Shown one piece after another: positions 18,722-28,509 of a DNA stretch of 64,000 nt. The notes beneath the pieces are model-generated. The model searched no databases. It was given only the letters and a program-made list of their open reading frames with translations, and had not been told where the DNA came from. The stretch is from positions 434,001 through 498,000 of the forward strand of contig NZ_JAFDOE010000001.1 of NCBI RefSeq assembly GCF_018342065.1, in the 5' to 3' direction. The translations under genes were made by a program, and so were the position numbers. Each line of letters opens with the position of its first letter. Position 1 is the stretch's first letter. The stretch is from Citrobacter sp. FP75. Lineage in GTDB: Bacteria > Pseudomonadota > Gammaproteobacteria > Enterobacterales > Enterobacteriaceae.

Positions 18722-18797
18722 GGGGCGTTAGCTCAGTTGGTAGAGCAGTTGACTTTTAATCAATTGGTCGCAGGTTCGAATCCTGCACGCCCCACCA
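18722..18797 (+). tRNA. tRNA-Lys (anticodon TTT), copy 4
   Basis: 76 bases with encoded CCA, identical to copy 1. It is the last tRNA of the cluster, directly before an intrinsic terminator. Confidence 0.98.
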
Positions 18798-18801
18798 GTG
18801 T

Positions 18802-18829
18802 AAAAAGGCGCCCTAAAGGCGCCTTTTTG
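18802..18829 (+). terminator. Intrinsic terminator of the tRNA cluster
   Basis: AAAAAGGCGCC and GGCGCCTTTTT form a strong stem around a short loop and end in a T-run, four bases after the final CCA. Confidence 0.9.
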
Positions 18830-18848
18830 CTATCTGCGATTTATAAGA

Positions 18849-18929
18849 TTGCCTGATGTGCTTCGCTTATCAGGCCTACAGACGACACTACTCGCGTAGG
18901 CCGGATAAGACGCCAGTCGCCATCCGGCA
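18849..18929. repeat. REP pair (BIME)
   Basis: Two inverted REP arms, TTGCCTGATG...TATCAGGCCTAC and GTAGGCCGGATAAG...CATCCGGCA, lie between the tRNA terminator and the nadA promoter. Confidence 0.85.
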
Positions 18930-18975
18930 TCATCACTCGCAATTATTGTGACTTTTTTACGCCAATCCGCTATCT

Positions 18976-18993
18976 TGTTTAGCATATAAAACA
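18976..18993. promoter_or_regulatory. NadR operator upstream of nadA
   Basis: TGTTTA-N6-AAAACA matches the NadR box TGTTTA-N6-TAAACA in 11 of 12 fixed positions and lies 74 bases before the nadA start. NadR would repress nadA-pnuC when NAD is plentiful. Confidence 0.75.
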
Positions 18994-19066
18994 ATTCTAA
19001 CCGATTATGGCGTTAGTCACGCTTTTACTCGGTTATTTCGTTAAGCCAGTAAAACGAGAAAGCATG

Positions 19067-20110
19067 ATGAGCGTGATATTTGACCCAGAAGCCGCAATCT
19101 ATCCGTTTCCGCCAAAGCCACTGCCGCTGAGTGCGGATGAAAAACAATTTTATCGCGAAAAAATCAAACGCCTGCTAAAAGAGCGCGATGCCGTGATGGT
19201 CGCGCACTATTACACCGATCCTGAAATTCAGCAGTTGGCCGAAGAGACCGGCGGCTGTATTTCTGATTCTCTCGAGATGGCACGGTTTGGCTCAAAGCAT
19301 TCAGCCTCTACGCTGCTGGTGGCGGGGGTCAGATTTATGGGGGAAACGGCCAAAATTCTGAGCCCGGAAAAAACCATCCTGATGCCGACGCTGCAGGCGG
19401 AATGTTCATTAGATCTGGGCTGCCCAATCGATGCGTTCAGCGCATTTTGCAATGCGCATCCTGACCGCACCGTCGTGGTTTACGCCAACACGTCGGCTGC
19501 AGTTAAAGCTCGTGCGGACTGGGTGGTGACGTCCAGCATTGCGGTTGAACTAATTGAGCATCTGGATAGTTTAGGCGAAAAAATCATCTGGGCACCGGAC
19601 AAGCATTTGGGCAACTACGTGCAAAAACAGACCGGGGCCGATGTTCTCTGTTGGCAAGGTGCCTGTATCGTCCATGACGAATTCAAAACTCAGGCATTAA
19701 CGCGTATGAAAGGGCTATACCCTGATGCCGCCGTGCTGGTGCACCCTGAATCACCTCAATCAATAGTCGATATGGCCGATGCCGTTGGCTCAACCAGCCA
19801 GCTTATCAACGCGGCAAAAACGTTACCGCATAAGCAGCTCATCGTGGCGACCGACCGGGGCATTTTTTACAAAATGCAGCAGGCCGTGCCGGACAAAGAG
19901 CTGCTTGAAGCGCCGACGGCCGGCGAGGGTGCAACCTGTCGCAGTTGTGCGCATTGCCCGTGGATGGCGATGAACGGCCTCAAGGCGATTGCTGAGGGCC
20001 TTGAGCAAGGTGGGGTGGACCATGAGATACATGTTGATGAAGCGCTGCGAGAAGGGGCACTATTGCCGCTAAACCGCATGTTGGATTTTGCGGCTACACT
20101 ACGAGCTTAA
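19067..20110 (+). CDS. nadA: Quinolinate synthase
   Basis: Condenses iminoaspartate with dihydroxyacetone phosphate to quinolinate in NAD biosynthesis. It is a 347-residue cytoplasmic 4Fe-4S enzyme when started at [15 protein letters not shown], the E. coli N-terminus. A longer frame from 19007 is unlikely because its leader overlaps the promoter region. Cysteines are present in the expected places ([20 protein letters not shown], and CRSCAHCPW near the C-terminus). It is followed by pnuC after 25 bases, an NAD-related pair. Confidence 0.96.
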   Translation: MSVIFDPEAAIYPFPPKPLPLSADEKQFYREKIKRLLKERDAVMVAHYYTDPEIQQLAEETGGCISDSLEMARFGSKHSASTLLVAGVRFMGETAKILSPEKTILMPTLQAECSLDLGCPIDAFSAFCNAHPDRTVVVYANTSAAVKARADWVVTSSIAVELIEHLDSLGEKIIWAPDKHLGNYVQKQTGADVLCWQGACIVHDEFKTQALTRMKGLYPDAAVLVHPESPQSIVDMADAVGSTSQLINAAKTLPHKQLIVATDRGIFYKMQQAVPDKELLEAPTAGEGATCRSCAHCPWMAMNGLKAIAEGLEQGGVDHEIHVDEALREGALLPLNRMLDFAATLRA

Positions 20111-20135
20111 ATAAATCATTGCTCTGGGGGAAAAG

Positions 20136-20855
20136 ATGGATTTTTTTAGCACGCAGAATATTTTGGTTCATATCCCGATTGGTGCGGGGGGGTACGATCT
20201 GTCGTGGATCGAAGCCGTGGGGACTGTTGCCGGTTTACTGTGTATTGGCCTGGCGAGTCTTGAGAAAATCAGTAACTACTTCTTCGGTCTGATAAACGTC
20301 ACACTGTTTGCGATCATCTTTTTTCAGATCCAGCTTTACGCCAGCCTGTTATTACAGGTGTTCTTTTTTGCCGCCAATATCTACGGCTGGTATGCCTGGT
20401 CCCGGCAAACAAGTCAGCATGAAGCGGAGCTGAAAATTCGCTGGTTGCCGCTGCCGAAAGCGCTAAGCTGGCTGGCAGCTTGCGTGGTGGCGATTGGGCT
20501 GATGACGGTATTTATCGATCCGGTCTTCGCGTTTCTGACCCGCATGGCGGTGAACATAATGCAAGGGCTGGGATTACTGGTTGCGGCACCCGAATTGCAA
20601 CCCGATGCATTCCCGTTCTGGGATTCCTGCATGATGGTGTTGTCGATTGTGGCGATGATCCTGATGACGCGTAAATACGTCGAAAACTGGCTGCTGTGGG
20701 TGATCATTAATGTTATCAGCGTGGTGATCTTCGCTTTGCAAGGTGTGTATGCGATGTCGCTGGAATACATGATCCTCACCGTTATCGCGCTTAACGGCAG
20801 CAGGATGTGGATTAACAGCGCGCGCGAACGCGGTTCACGCGCGCTGTCCCATTAG
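20136..20855 (+). CDS. pnuC: Nicotinamide riboside transporter PnuC
   Basis: A 239-residue inner-membrane protein with about seven helices that takes up nicotinamide riboside for NAD salvage. It contains the family segments [20 protein letters not shown] and [10 protein letters not shown]. Its stop codon overlaps that of the convergent zitB (shared bases 20852-20855), so there is no spacer or terminator between them. Confidence 0.95.
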   Translation: MDFFSTQNILVHIPIGAGGYDLSWIEAVGTVAGLLCIGLASLEKISNYFFGLINVTLFAIIFFQIQLYASLLLQVFFFAANIYGWYAWSRQTSQHEAELKIRWLPLPKALSWLAACVVAIGLMTVFIDPVFAFLTRMAVNIMQGLGLLVAAPELQPDAFPFWDSCMMVLSIVAMILMTRKYVENWLLWVIINVISVVIFALQGVYAMSLEYMILTVIALNGSRMWINSARERGSRALSH

Positions 20856-21793
20856 TGATGGTGATGTGAATGGCCGGACAGTCCCTGATAAAGGTGACAG
20901 TCCGGCCCGTTACATGGTTGATATTCCATCTGGATCGTTGCGTGTTCAATCTGGTAGTGATGAATAAGAAAATGCTGAATACGCTCCAGCAATGCGTCGT
21001 GATCGTGCGGTGGGATCACCTGCACATGCAGCGTCATCACCGGTTTTTCACCCACCATCCAGACGTGTACATGGTGCACATTGCGAACTTCAGGAATATC
21101 CCGGCTGAGGTGGCGCTGCAGCGCCGAAATATCCAGCGCCAACGGTGCGCCTTCCAGTAATTCGTTCACGCTATCTTTCAATAAACGCCAGGCGCTGCGC
21201 AGCACCAGCACGGAAACCAGAATCGACAGGATCGGATCCGCTGGCGTCCAGCCGGTCCAGATAATGATCAGTGCTGCAATGATAGCGCCGACCGAACCCA
21301 GTAAATCGCCCATCACGTGCAGGGCCGCAGCGCGAACGTTGAGGTTTTTCTCTTCGTTCCCGCGATGCAACACCCAGAAAGCGAGGATGTTCGCGAGTAA
21401 ACCCGCAACGGCGATAACCATCATCATGCCGCCTGCCACTGGTCTTGGCGTGTAGAAGCGCTCTATCGCTTCCCAGACGATTAAAATCGTGATCACCACC
21501 AGTGCAATAGCGTTCACAAATGCGGCCAGCGTCGTGAGTCTCAGCCAGCCGAAAGTGTGCCGTATCGTGGGGGGGCGACGAGCAAACCGGACAGCCAGCA
21601 GTGCAAAAAGTAGTGCTGCTGCATCCGTAAGCATATGCCCGGCGTCCGCCAGCAGCGCCAGCGAGCCTGAAAGTATTCCGCCAACCACCTCAACGAACAT
21701 AAAGCCAGCCGTAATGCAGAAGGCGAACAGCAGTCGACGGGCATTATTATCTTTAGGCAGGTCATCAGGAGTATGGGTATGTGTGTGCGCCAT
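20852..21793 (-). CDS. zitB: Zinc transporter ZitB (cation diffusion facilitator)
   Basis: A 313-residue inner-membrane CDF exporter that uses the proton gradient to expel zinc. Histidine-rich ends are visible ([10 protein letters not shown] at the start, GHSHHHH at the end). Helix 2 holds [12 protein letters not shown] and helix 5 holds [10 protein letters not shown], whose Asp and His residues form the family metal site. The C-terminal cytoplasmic domain has the usual [13 protein letters not shown]. Confidence 0.96.
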   Translation of the reverse strand: MAHTHTHTPDDLPKDNNARRLLFAFCITAGFMFVEVVGGILSGSLALLADAGHMLTDAAALLFALLAVRFARRPPTIRHTFGWLRLTTLAAFVNAIALVVITILIVWEAIERFYTPRPVAGGMMMVIAVAGLLANILAFWVLHRGNEEKNLNVRAAALHVMGDLLGSVGAIIAALIIIWTGWTPADPILSILVSVLVLRSAWRLLKDSVNELLEGAPLALDISALQRHLSRDIPEVRNVHHVHVWMVGEKPVMTLHVQVIPPHDHDALLERIQHFLIHHYQIEHATIQMEYQPCNGPDCHLYQGLSGHSHHHH

Positions 21794-21856
21794 AATGTCA
21801 TCCCTTTGTTATTCTCATCATTACTGTATGACATCATACCGGGTTTGGGCTGACAA

Positions 21857-21884
21857 AATTAAAAAGGAGAGCTTTTGCTCTCCC
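21857..21884 (-). terminator. Intrinsic terminator of ybgS
   Basis: On the minus strand GGAGAGCAAAAGCTCTCC is followed by TTTTTAATTTT, about 20 bases past the ybgS stop. Confidence 0.85.
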
Positions 21885-21906
21885 GTTATTAGCCATATTT
21901 TCAGCT

Positions 21907-22281
21907 TTACTGGGTGGTGCCGTCGGTTTTGGTATCTACATCATTGTTGATGCCGTTTCCGGTCTCTACCTTCTTATTGATATCCGGGCAGCGACCGTCT
22001 TTGCACATTGAGTTTTTGTGCATCTCGTCTTTGGACATCCCTTCATGATTCATTGACGAACCGTTCGGATGCAGCATGGTGCCACCTGAATTAATGTTGC
22101 TGTTGTCGACATTATTCGGCGCAACGTTCTCGCGTGCGTCCGGAGCTATTTGACCGGCGTCTGCCGAAGAATTTGCCTGACCGTTGTTTGACTGCGCGTT
22201 GGTATCTGCAGCCAACGCCGCGCCGCTGGCGAGGCTAAGAGTGGCGGTAAGAAAGAGTGAGGCCAGTTTTGTCATTTGCAT
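21907..22281 (-). CDS. ybgS: Small exported protein YbgS
   Basis: A 124-residue protein with a signal peptide ending GAALA at residue 24 and an Asn/Asp-rich, low-complexity mature part with two cysteines ([11 protein letters not shown]). It resembles E. coli YbgS, whose function is unknown, and is a little shorter in the central linker. It is transcribed away from aroG and carries its own terminator. Confidence 0.93.
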   Translation of the reverse strand: MQMTKLASLFLTATLSLASGAALAADTNAQSNNGQANSSADAGQIAPDARENVAPNNVDNSNINSGGTMLHPNGSSMNHEGMSKDEMHKNSMCKDGRCPDINKKVETGNGINNDVDTKTDGTTQ

Positions 22282-22510
22282 AATATGCTCCTGTTATGGT
22301 CGATATGTCGGATAACCTCTTCCAACAGTGCATGTGCCAGTTAAATCCTCAGTGGGTGGTTAAATATTTCAGATTGAAAATTAAAACCAGCATAGAATAT
22401 TGAAATTAATGAGAAAATAAGCTGTTGCAGTTATAAATTGTAGTTTGGATCTCGTTTTTCGCTACTTTATTGCGTTTTTTGGGTTGATTCCAGGATTAAT
22501 CCGTCCAAAG

Positions 22511-22528
22511 TGTAAAACCCCGTTTACA
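22511..22528. promoter_or_regulatory. TyrR box upstream of aroG
   Basis: TGTAAA-N6-TTTACA is a perfect TyrR box, 71 bases before the aroG start. In E. coli TyrR with phenylalanine represses aroG from such a box. The rest of the 317-base gap to ybgS is AT-rich and should hold both divergent promoters. Confidence 0.88.
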
Positions 22529-22598
22529 CTTCATAACTGAAGATATAGATTGGAGGGATTGCATTCATTTATATAAGTATGGCAACGCTGGAATAATC

Positions 22599-23651
22599 AT
22601 GAATTATCAGAACGACGATTTACGCATTAAAGAGATCAACGAGTTATTACCCCCAGTCGCACTGCTGGAAAAATTCCCTGCTACTGAAAATGCCGCAAAC
22701 ACGGTGGCGCACGCCCGTAAGGCTATCCATAAAATTCTGAAAGGTAGCGACGATCGCTTGCTGGTGGTGATTGGGCCGTGCTCGATTCATGATCCGGCTG
22801 CTGCCAAAGAATATGCCGCTCGCCTGTTGGCGCTGCGTGAAGAGCTAAAAGACGAGCTTGAAATCGTCATGCGCGTTTATTTTGAAAAACCGCGTACTAC
22901 CGTAGGCTGGAAAGGGCTTATCAACGATCCGCACATGGACAACAGCTTCCAGATCAACGATGGCCTGCGCATTGCGCGTAAGCTGCTTCTGGATATCAAC
23001 GACAGCGGTTTGCCTGCTGCGGGTGAATTCCTCGATATGATCACCCCGCAATATCTTGCGGACCTGATGAGCTGGGGCGCAATCGGCGCGCGTACTACCG
23101 AGTCTCAGGTGCATCGTGAACTGGCGTCCGGTCTGTCCTGCCCGGTTGGTTTTAAAAATGGTACTGATGGCACTATTAAAGTTGCTATTGATGCCATCAA
23201 CGCCGCTGGTGCGCCGCACTGCTTCCTGTCCGTGACCAAATGGGGTCATTCTGCGATTGTGAATACCAGCGGTAATGGCGATTGTCATATCATTCTGCGC
23301 GGCGGCAAAGAGCCGAACTACAGTGCTCAGCACGTTGCAGACGTGAAAGAAGGGCTGGTTAAAGCTGGCCTGTCTGCGCAAGTGATGATCGATTTTAGCC
23401 ATGCCAATTCCAGCAAACAGTTCAAAAAGCAGATGGATGTTGCAAAAGACGTCTGCGGACAGATTGCCGGTGGAGAAAAAGCGATTATTGGCGTGATGAT
23501 CGAAAGCCATCTGGTCGAAGGTAATCAGAACCCGGATAGCGGTGAGCCGCTGACCTACGGCAAGAGCATTACCGATGCCTGTATTGGCTGGGAAGATACT
23601 GACGCTGTACTGCGCCAGCTGGCGAATGCGGTCAAAGCGCGCCGCGGCTAA
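22599..23651 (+). CDS. aroG: 3-deoxy-7-phosphoheptulonate synthase, Phe-sensitive
   Basis: The first enzyme of the shikimate pathway, joining phosphoenolpyruvate and erythrose-4-phosphate. It is 350 residues and starts MNYQNDDLRIKEINELLPP, the mark of the phenylalanine-inhibited isoenzyme. Motifs include IGPCSIHDP near 57-65, the metal-binding Cys in that stretch, and DFSHANSSK near 266-274. Transcription ends at a shared terminator facing gpmA. Confidence 0.97.
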   Translation: MNYQNDDLRIKEINELLPPVALLEKFPATENAANTVAHARKAIHKILKGSDDRLLVVIGPCSIHDPAAAKEYAARLLALREELKDELEIVMRVYFEKPRTTVGWKGLINDPHMDNSFQINDGLRIARKLLLDINDSGLPAAGEFLDMITPQYLADLMSWGAIGARTTESQVHRELASGLSCPVGFKNGTDGTIKVAIDAINAAGAPHCFLSVTKWGHSAIVNTSGNGDCHIILRGGKEPNYSAQHVADVKEGLVKAGLSAQVMIDFSHANSSKQFKKQMDVAKDVCGQIAGGEKAIIGVMIESHLVEGNQNPDSGEPLTYGKSITDACIGWEDTDAVLRQLANAVKARRG

Positions 23652-23671
23652 AGGTTAGCCTTGCTGAAAAA

Positions 23672-23703
23672 CAAAAAAGCGCGGGTTATCCGCGCTTTTT
23701 TTA
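23672..23703. terminator. Bidirectional terminator between aroG and gpmA
   Basis: AAAAAAGCGCGG and CCGCGCTTTTTTT form a strong stem flanked by A- and T-runs, so it can serve both convergent genes. Confidence 0.88.
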
Positions 23704-23718
23704 TGTGCCACGAAGAAA

Positions 23719-24471
23719 TTACTTCGCTTTCCCCTGGTTGGCAACGGCAGCAGCTTTTGCTGCGATCTCATCAGCATTACCTAAATAGTAACGTTTGATC
23801 GGCTTGAAGTTTTCGTCGAACTCATACACCAGCGGTACGCCGGTCGGGATGTTCAGTTCCAGAATTTCATCTTCGCCCATATTATCCAGGTATTTCACCA
23901 GCGCACGCAGAGAGTTACCGTGAGCGGCGATAATCACGCGCTCACCGCTTTTCATGCGCGGCAGAATGGTTTCGTTCCAGTAAGGAATAACGCGCTCGAT
24001 GGTTAACGCCAGGCTTTCAGTTACCGGCAACTCTTTGTCGGTCAGTTGGGCATAACGCGGATCGTGACCCGGATAACGCTCGTCATCTTTGGTCAGCTCC
24101 GGTGGGGTGACTGCAAAGCCACGACGCCATTGCTTAACCTGCTCATCACCGTATTTTTCAGCGGTTTCAGCTTTATTCAGACCTTGCAGCGCGCCGTAAT
24201 GGCGTTCGTTCAGCTTCCAGGATTTCTCAACTGGTAGCCACGCCTGATCCAGTTCGTCCAGCACGTTCCACAGGGTGTGGATGGCACGTTTCAGCACAGA
24301 GGTATAAGCAAAATCGAAGCTGTAGCCTTCCTCTCGCAGCAGCTTACCTGCCGCTTTTGCTTCGCCCACGCCTTTCTCAGACAGGTCCACATCATACCAA
24401 CCGGTAAAGCGGTTTTCGTTGTTCCACTGACTTTCACCGTGACGTACCAGAACCAGCTTAGTTACAGCCAT
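23719..24471 (-). CDS. gpmA: 2,3-bisphosphoglycerate-dependent phosphoglycerate mutase
   Basis: The glycolytic enzyme interconverting 3- and 2-phosphoglycerate. It is 250 residues when started at [13 protein letters not shown] start seven codons earlier adds MIYRSEC and has no family support. The phospho-accepting His11 is in [10 protein letters not shown] and the second catalytic histidine in [11 protein letters not shown] Fur box sits directly upstream, as in E. coli. Confidence 0.97.
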   Translation of the reverse strand: MAVTKLVLVRHGESQWNNENRFTGWYDVDLSEKGVGEAKAAGKLLREEGYSFDFAYTSVLKRAIHTLWNVLDELDQAWLPVEKSWKLNERHYGALQGLNKAETAEKYGDEQVKQWRRGFAVTPPELTKDDERYPGHDPRYAQLTDKELPVTESLALTIERVIPYWNETILPRMKSGERVIIAAHGNSLRALVKYLDNMGEDEILELNIPTGVPLVYEFDENFKPIKRYYLGNADEIAAKAAAVANQGKAK

Positions 24472-24496
24472 ACACTCACTCCTATAAATCATATTG

Positions 24497-24515
24497 AATG
24501 ATAATAATTCTCATT
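24497..24515. promoter_or_regulatory. Fur box upstream of gpmA
   Basis: AATGATAATAATTCTCATT is a near-perfect 9-1-9 inverted repeat matching the Fur consensus, 25 bases before the gpmA start. Iron-replete Fur is expected to repress gpmA. Confidence 0.8.
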
Positions 24516-24691
24516 ATATTGCCGTAATGCGTCAGCGGCAATGGTTATCCTTATACAATAGCGAAAATTAGGCATTAGTGTAAGAAACATGTAAATGAGA
24601 CGTTGTGTTGGGGCGAAAGGAGAGTGTCTGAGCGTCAGAGGCAAAACAGGGACGAAATTTTCAGCGGTTTTTCGGCCTGAGAATTGTTCAA

Positions 24692-24713
24692 AATGTGAAA
24701 ATCCTCATATCAA
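24692..24713. promoter_or_regulatory. Candidate CRP site of the chb-like operon
   Basis: TGTGA-N6-TCATA matches the CRP consensus TGTGA-N6-TCACA at 9 of 10 core bases within an AT-rich flank. It lies 190 bases before the EIIC start, in the 408-base gap between gpmA and the cassette. Catabolite control of a PTS sugar operon makes sense. I saw no gene in the rest of the gap. Confidence 0.5.
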
Positions 24714-24879
24714 AAAGTCAATCAAACAGAATTATAGTACCTCACTCATTACTGCCTTTAGATGTCTTCAAGTATGCTATTCATAATTTATGAGTAAACG
24801 TGCAAACGATTAATTTTCCGTCAAAGAGTGCGAGTTATTTCACTTTCCTTATCAAGTGTCGTATTTGAGGGTATTTATT

Positions 24880-26238
24880 ATGTCTGGCGCAATCAGTTCT
24901 CTTGAAAGTGTTATTTTACCTGTTGCCGTAAAACTGGGAAAACAGGTGCATGTCAACGCGATTAAAAATGGTTTTATCAGATTAATGCCTCTGACGCTTG
25001 TTGGGGCAATGTTTGTGCTCATTAACAATGTTTTTCTTAATTTTGCTGAAGGATCATTTTTCTGGTCTATGGGTATACGCCTGGATGGGGGAACAATTGC
25101 GTATCTGGAAAAAATACAGATAATTGGTAGCAGCGTCTATAATGGAACGCTGGGGATTATGTCACTCATGACGCCATTTTTTATTGGCATGGCGCTTGCC
25201 GAAGAGCGAAAAGTTGATCCTCTTGCCGCAGGATTATTATCAATTGCCGCATTTATAACCGTGACTCCATTTACCGTTGGCGGCATCAATGGTATTGGTC
25301 CAAATTGGCTGGGCGGTGCTAATATTATTTCCGGGATCATTATTGGGTTGGCGGTTGCTGAATTATTCGCTTTTATTATCCGTCGCCAGTGGGTTATCAA
25401 ATTACCTGATAGCGTCCCGGAGTCGGTATCTCGGTCGTTTACTGCATTAATTCCCGGATTTATCATTCTTTTGTTGATGGGACTGACCTCGTGGGGACTG
25501 TCGTTGGCGGGGACGCATTTTCACCAGGTGATCATGAATTCAATTGCGACGCCGCTTGCGTCACTCGGGAGCATCGTGGGGTGGGCCTATGTGATATTTA
25601 ATTCGTTGCTGTGGTTTTTTGGCGTTCACGGGGGTCTGGCATTAACTGCGCTAAATAGCGGTATTCTCGGTCCGTGGGGCATGGAAAACATGGCTGTCTA
25701 TACCCAGTATGGTTCGATCGACGCCGCTCTGGCTGCAGGTAAAACATTCCATTTCTGGACCGGGCCTATGCTGGAATCTTATGTTTACCTGGGAGGAACA
25801 GGTGCGACGCTAAGTCTGATATTTGCGATTTTCATCGCTTCTCGTCGGGCAGACTACCGGCAGGTTGCCAAAATGGCGCTGCCGTCGGGGCTGTTTAATA
25901 TCAACGAGCCCATATTGTTTGGTTTGCCGATCATTATGAATCCGGTATTAATGATCCCCTTTGTGCTTATTCAACCGATCCTGGCAGGTATCACATTATT
26001 AGTCTATTCATTGGGCATAATTCCACCCTCCACAAATTTTGCACCGTGGACAATGCCGCCGGGCCTGGGTGCATTCTTCAACTCTAATGGCAGTATTGCC
26101 GCATTGATTATGGCTTTAGTGAATCTTGCCGTGGCGACAATGATTTATCTACCATTTGTCATTATTGCCAATAAAGCACAAAACGTCATTGATGAAGAAG
26201 AGAGCGAAGCCGATATTGCGGCAGCATTGAAATTTTAA
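24880..26238 (+). CDS. PTS EIIC component, lactose/cellobiose (ChbC-like) family
   Basis: A 452-residue inner-membrane sugar channel of the Lac-family phosphotransferase system. The start follows GAGGG by eight bases. An upstream GTG at 24856 would place that site inside the gene. The substrate-binding His250 lies in [10 protein letters not shown] and the catalytic glutamate at 343 in [12 protein letters not shown]. These correspond to His250 and the NEP glutamate of structurally known ChbC. There is only a short tail after the last helix and no fused EIIA or EIIB. It starts a four-gene cassette resembling chbCRFG, with no chbB or chbA. Phosphate must come from EIIA/EIIB encoded elsewhere (inference). 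It is AT-rich compared with the gal genes. Confidence 0.9.
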   Translation: MSGAISSLESVILPVAVKLGKQVHVNAIKNGFIRLMPLTLVGAMFVLINNVFLNFAEGSFFWSMGIRLDGGTIAYLEKIQIIGSSVYNGTLGIMSLMTPFFIGMALAEERKVDPLAAGLLSIAAFITVTPFTVGGINGIGPNWLGGANIISGIIIGLAVAELFAFIIRRQWVIKLPDSVPESVSRSFTALIPGFIILLLMGLTSWGLSLAGTHFHQVIMNSIATPLASLGSIVGWAYVIFNSLLWFFGVHGGLALTALNSGILGPWGMENMAVYTQYGSIDAALAAGKTFHFWTGPMLESYVYLGGTGATLSLIFAIFIASRRADYRQVAKMALPSGLFNINEPILFGLPIIMNPVLMIPFVLIQPILAGITLLVYSLGIIPPSTNFAPWTMPPGLGAFFNSNGSIAALIMALVNLAVATMIYLPFVIIANKAQNVIDEEESEADIAAALKF

Positions 26239-26250
26239 TAAGGATGTACC

Positions 26251-27069
26251 ATGGAAATCAGCACGGTTCATGAGAGTCAGTTTTTAAGGGGTAATGATTT
26301 TTATTTCTTTATTCTGGATAAAACAGAAAGTGTGAGTGGACTGCACCAACACGACTATTATGAGTTTACTCTTGTTCTGACAGGAAGTTGCCGCCAGGAG
26401 ATAAACGGTAAACGCGTGATTATGGAACGTGGTGATTTTGTCTTTATTCCGGTTGGTTCTTATCATCAAACCTTTTATGACTATGGCGTTACGCGCATTT
26501 TAAACATGGGGGTGAGCAAACGCTATTTTTCTGAACATTATCTGGAAATGCTGCCATCCTGTTTTATCGCGTCGCAATGCTATGCTATGTCAAACGCGTT
26601 TTTAACGTTTATAGAAGCTACGCTGTCAACACTGGACATACACCAAAATGAATGTGAGGAGTTCAATAAATTACTCACTTTTTATGTGGTTAATCGTTTA
26701 CGGCATTATGAAGATAACCCACAACTGGAGTCCATACCGGGCTGGTTAGTTCAGTTGGTGAGAGAAATGCACAAAAAATCGATGTTTGCTGATAATGCGT
26801 TGGAAAATATGGTCCGATTATCAGGAAAAACGCAATCGTATCTCACGCGAGCGACCAATCGTTATTATCAAAAAACACCTGGGCAAATAATCAATGATAT
26901 TCGCATCAACTTTTGTAAAAAACAGTTAGAGACAACTAATTTCTCAGTGGCTGATATTTCATTTGAGGCGGGTTTTAGTAGTCCGGGTATTTTTATAAAT
27001 AATTTTAAAAAGTTGACGTCATTCACACCTGGAAATTATCGAAGGAGTTTGGCGTGTCCGAAGAAATAA
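26251..27069 (+). CDS. AraC-family regulator, ChbR-like
   Basis: A 272-residue transcription factor. The N-terminal cupin carries [16 protein letters not shown] and [15 protein letters not shown], histidine-rich sugar-sensing segments. The C-terminal pair of helix-turn-helix motifs ends [20 protein letters not shown], the AraC signature. It lies 12 bases after the EIIC gene with an AAGGATG site, in the position of chbR in the chb operon. It probably senses the phosphorylated oligosaccharide and controls this operon. It is notably AT-rich. Confidence 0.88.
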   Translation: MEISTVHESQFLRGNDFYFFILDKTESVSGLHQHDYYEFTLVLTGSCRQEINGKRVIMERGDFVFIPVGSYHQTFYDYGVTRILNMGVSKRYFSEHYLEMLPSCFIASQCYAMSNAFLTFIEATLSTLDIHQNECEEFNKLLTFYVVNRLRHYEDNPQLESIPGWLVQLVREMHKKSMFADNALENMVRLSGKTQSYLTRATNRYYQKTPGQIINDIRINFCKKQLETTNFSVADISFEAGFSSPGIFINNFKKLTSFTPGNYRRSLACPKK

Positions 27070-27141
27070 CATGGTTATTGATAATATATAGCAAATAAAT
27101 AAAATTTTAAAGAAAGCAGAATGCTGCTTTCAGGAGCTAAA

Positions 27142-28500
27142 ATGAAAAAATTAAAAGTGGTCACCATTGGTGGCGGGAGTAGCTATACTCCGGAACTACT
27201 CGACGGCTTTATTAAGCGCTATCATGAGTTACCCGTCAGCGAACTGTGGCTGGTGGATGTCGCAGAAGGTAAAGAAAAACTCGATATCATTTATGCACTT
27301 TGTCAACGCATGGTCGCTCGTGCTGGTATACCAATAGTTATCCATAAGTCTCTGAATCGTCAGGAAGCGTTGCAGGACGCCGACTTTGTTACGACTCAAT
27401 TTCGTGTCGGTCAGCTAAAGGCGCGCGAACAGGATGAGAGAATTCCGCTATCACAGGGGTATCTGGGGCAAGAAACTAACGGAGCGGGTGGATTATTTAA
27501 AGGTCTGCGCACCATTCCGGTCATTTTCGATATTGTGCAGGATGTTCAGAACATTTGCCCACAAGCATGGATCATTAATTTTACAAATCCAGCAGGGATG
27601 GTGACTGAAGCGGTATATCGGCATACCGATTTTAAACGTTTCATTGGCGTCTGTAATGTCCCGGTAGGTATGCGGATGCTGATAGAAGATCTGCTGTCGT
27701 TAACCAAAGAGGATCAGCTTTCTATTGATCTGTTTGGTCTGAATCATCTGGTTTTCATTCGGGACGTACAGGTTAATGGACAATCGCGCTTTGCTGAGGT
27801 GCTCGATCGCGTCGCATCAGGGACAATAAACGGTAGCACAGTAAAGAATATTTTCAGCCTGCCGTTTAGTCGTGGACTGCTACGTTCGCTGAATTTGCTG
27901 CCCTGTTCTTATCTTCTTTATTATTTCAAACATAAAGAGATGCTGGCAATAGAAATGGCTGAGTACTATAAAGGCAGCGTTCGCGCCCAGGTGGTACAGG
28001 AATTAGAACATAAACTATTCGATATTTATAAAAATCCGCAACTGGATACTAAACCTGCAGAACTGGATGCCCGTGGCGGTGCTTATTACTCCGATGCAGC
28101 CTGTGAAGTTATTAATGCAATTTACAATGATAAACAGACCGAACATTATCTTAATATTCCTCATTATGGGCACATAGATAATATTCCTGCTGAATGGGCA
28201 GTAGAAATGACCTGTCTGTTAGGGCGCAATGGTGTCACGCTGCATCCACGCGTCACTCATTTTGACGAGAAGGTTTTAGGGCTGATTTACACCATCAAAG
28301 GCTTCGAAATTGCCGCCTCTCACGCCGCATTGAGCGGGCGTATGGACGATGTTTTGTTGGCGCTGAATCTCAACCCTTTGGTTGATTCGGACCGGAGCGC
28401 TGAAATTTTAGCCTGCGAAATGCTGGTGGCTAATAAAAACTATCTGCCGCAGTTTGCCGATGCCATTGCCAGCCTTCAATCAGGCGCAAATCAACAATGA
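27142..28500 (+). CDS. 6-phospho-beta-glucosidase-type glycosidase, GH4 (ChbF-like)
   Basis: A 452-residue NAD- and divalent-metal-dependent glycosidase that should hydrolyse the phosphorylated disaccharide imported by the PTS. The N-terminal Rossmann motif is VVTIGGGSSYTPEL. The family metal ligands are Cys171 (GVCNVPVG) and His202 (GLNHL). The start is set by CAGGAG, seven bases before ATG. It is closely related to E. coli ChbF over its whole length by memory, so chitobiose-6P or cellobiose-6P type substrates are likely. It is a paralogue rather than chbF itself, since the chb locus maps elsewhere. Confidence 0.9.
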   Translation: MKKLKVVTIGGGSSYTPELLDGFIKRYHELPVSELWLVDVAEGKEKLDIIYALCQRMVARAGIPIVIHKSLNRQEALQDADFVTTQFRVGQLKAREQDERIPLSQGYLGQETNGAGGLFKGLRTIPVIFDIVQDVQNICPQAWIINFTNPAGMVTEAVYRHTDFKRFIGVCNVPVGMRMLIEDLLSLTKEDQLSIDLFGLNHLVFIRDVQVNGQSRFAEVLDRVASGTINGSTVKNIFSLPFSRGLLRSLNLLPCSYLLYYFKHKEMLAIEMAEYYKGSVRAQVVQELEHKLFDIYKNPQLDTKPAELDARGGAYYSDAACEVINAIYNDKQTEHYLNIPHYGHIDNIPAEWAVEMTCLLGRNGVTLHPRVTHFDEKVLGLIYTIKGFEIAASHAALSGRMDDVLLALNLNPLVDSDRSAEILACEMLVANKNYLPQFADAIASLQSGANQQ

Positions 28501-28509
28501 GGTCAGTTT

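Noticed and set aside
18184-18797. Repeated identical 76-base units that might suggest a CRISPR or tandem repeat
   Set aside because: Each unit is a complete tRNA gene with anticodon and CCA, and the spacers are irregular in length.
18184-18930. tRNA cluster as an integration site for a mobile element
   Set aside because: No integrase, no attachment-site duplication beyond the short remnant, and normal housekeeping genes on both sides.
24595-24786. 63-codon frame between gpmA and the EIIC gene
   Set aside because: No ribosome site, unlikely composition, and it overlaps the candidate CRP site and operon promoter region.
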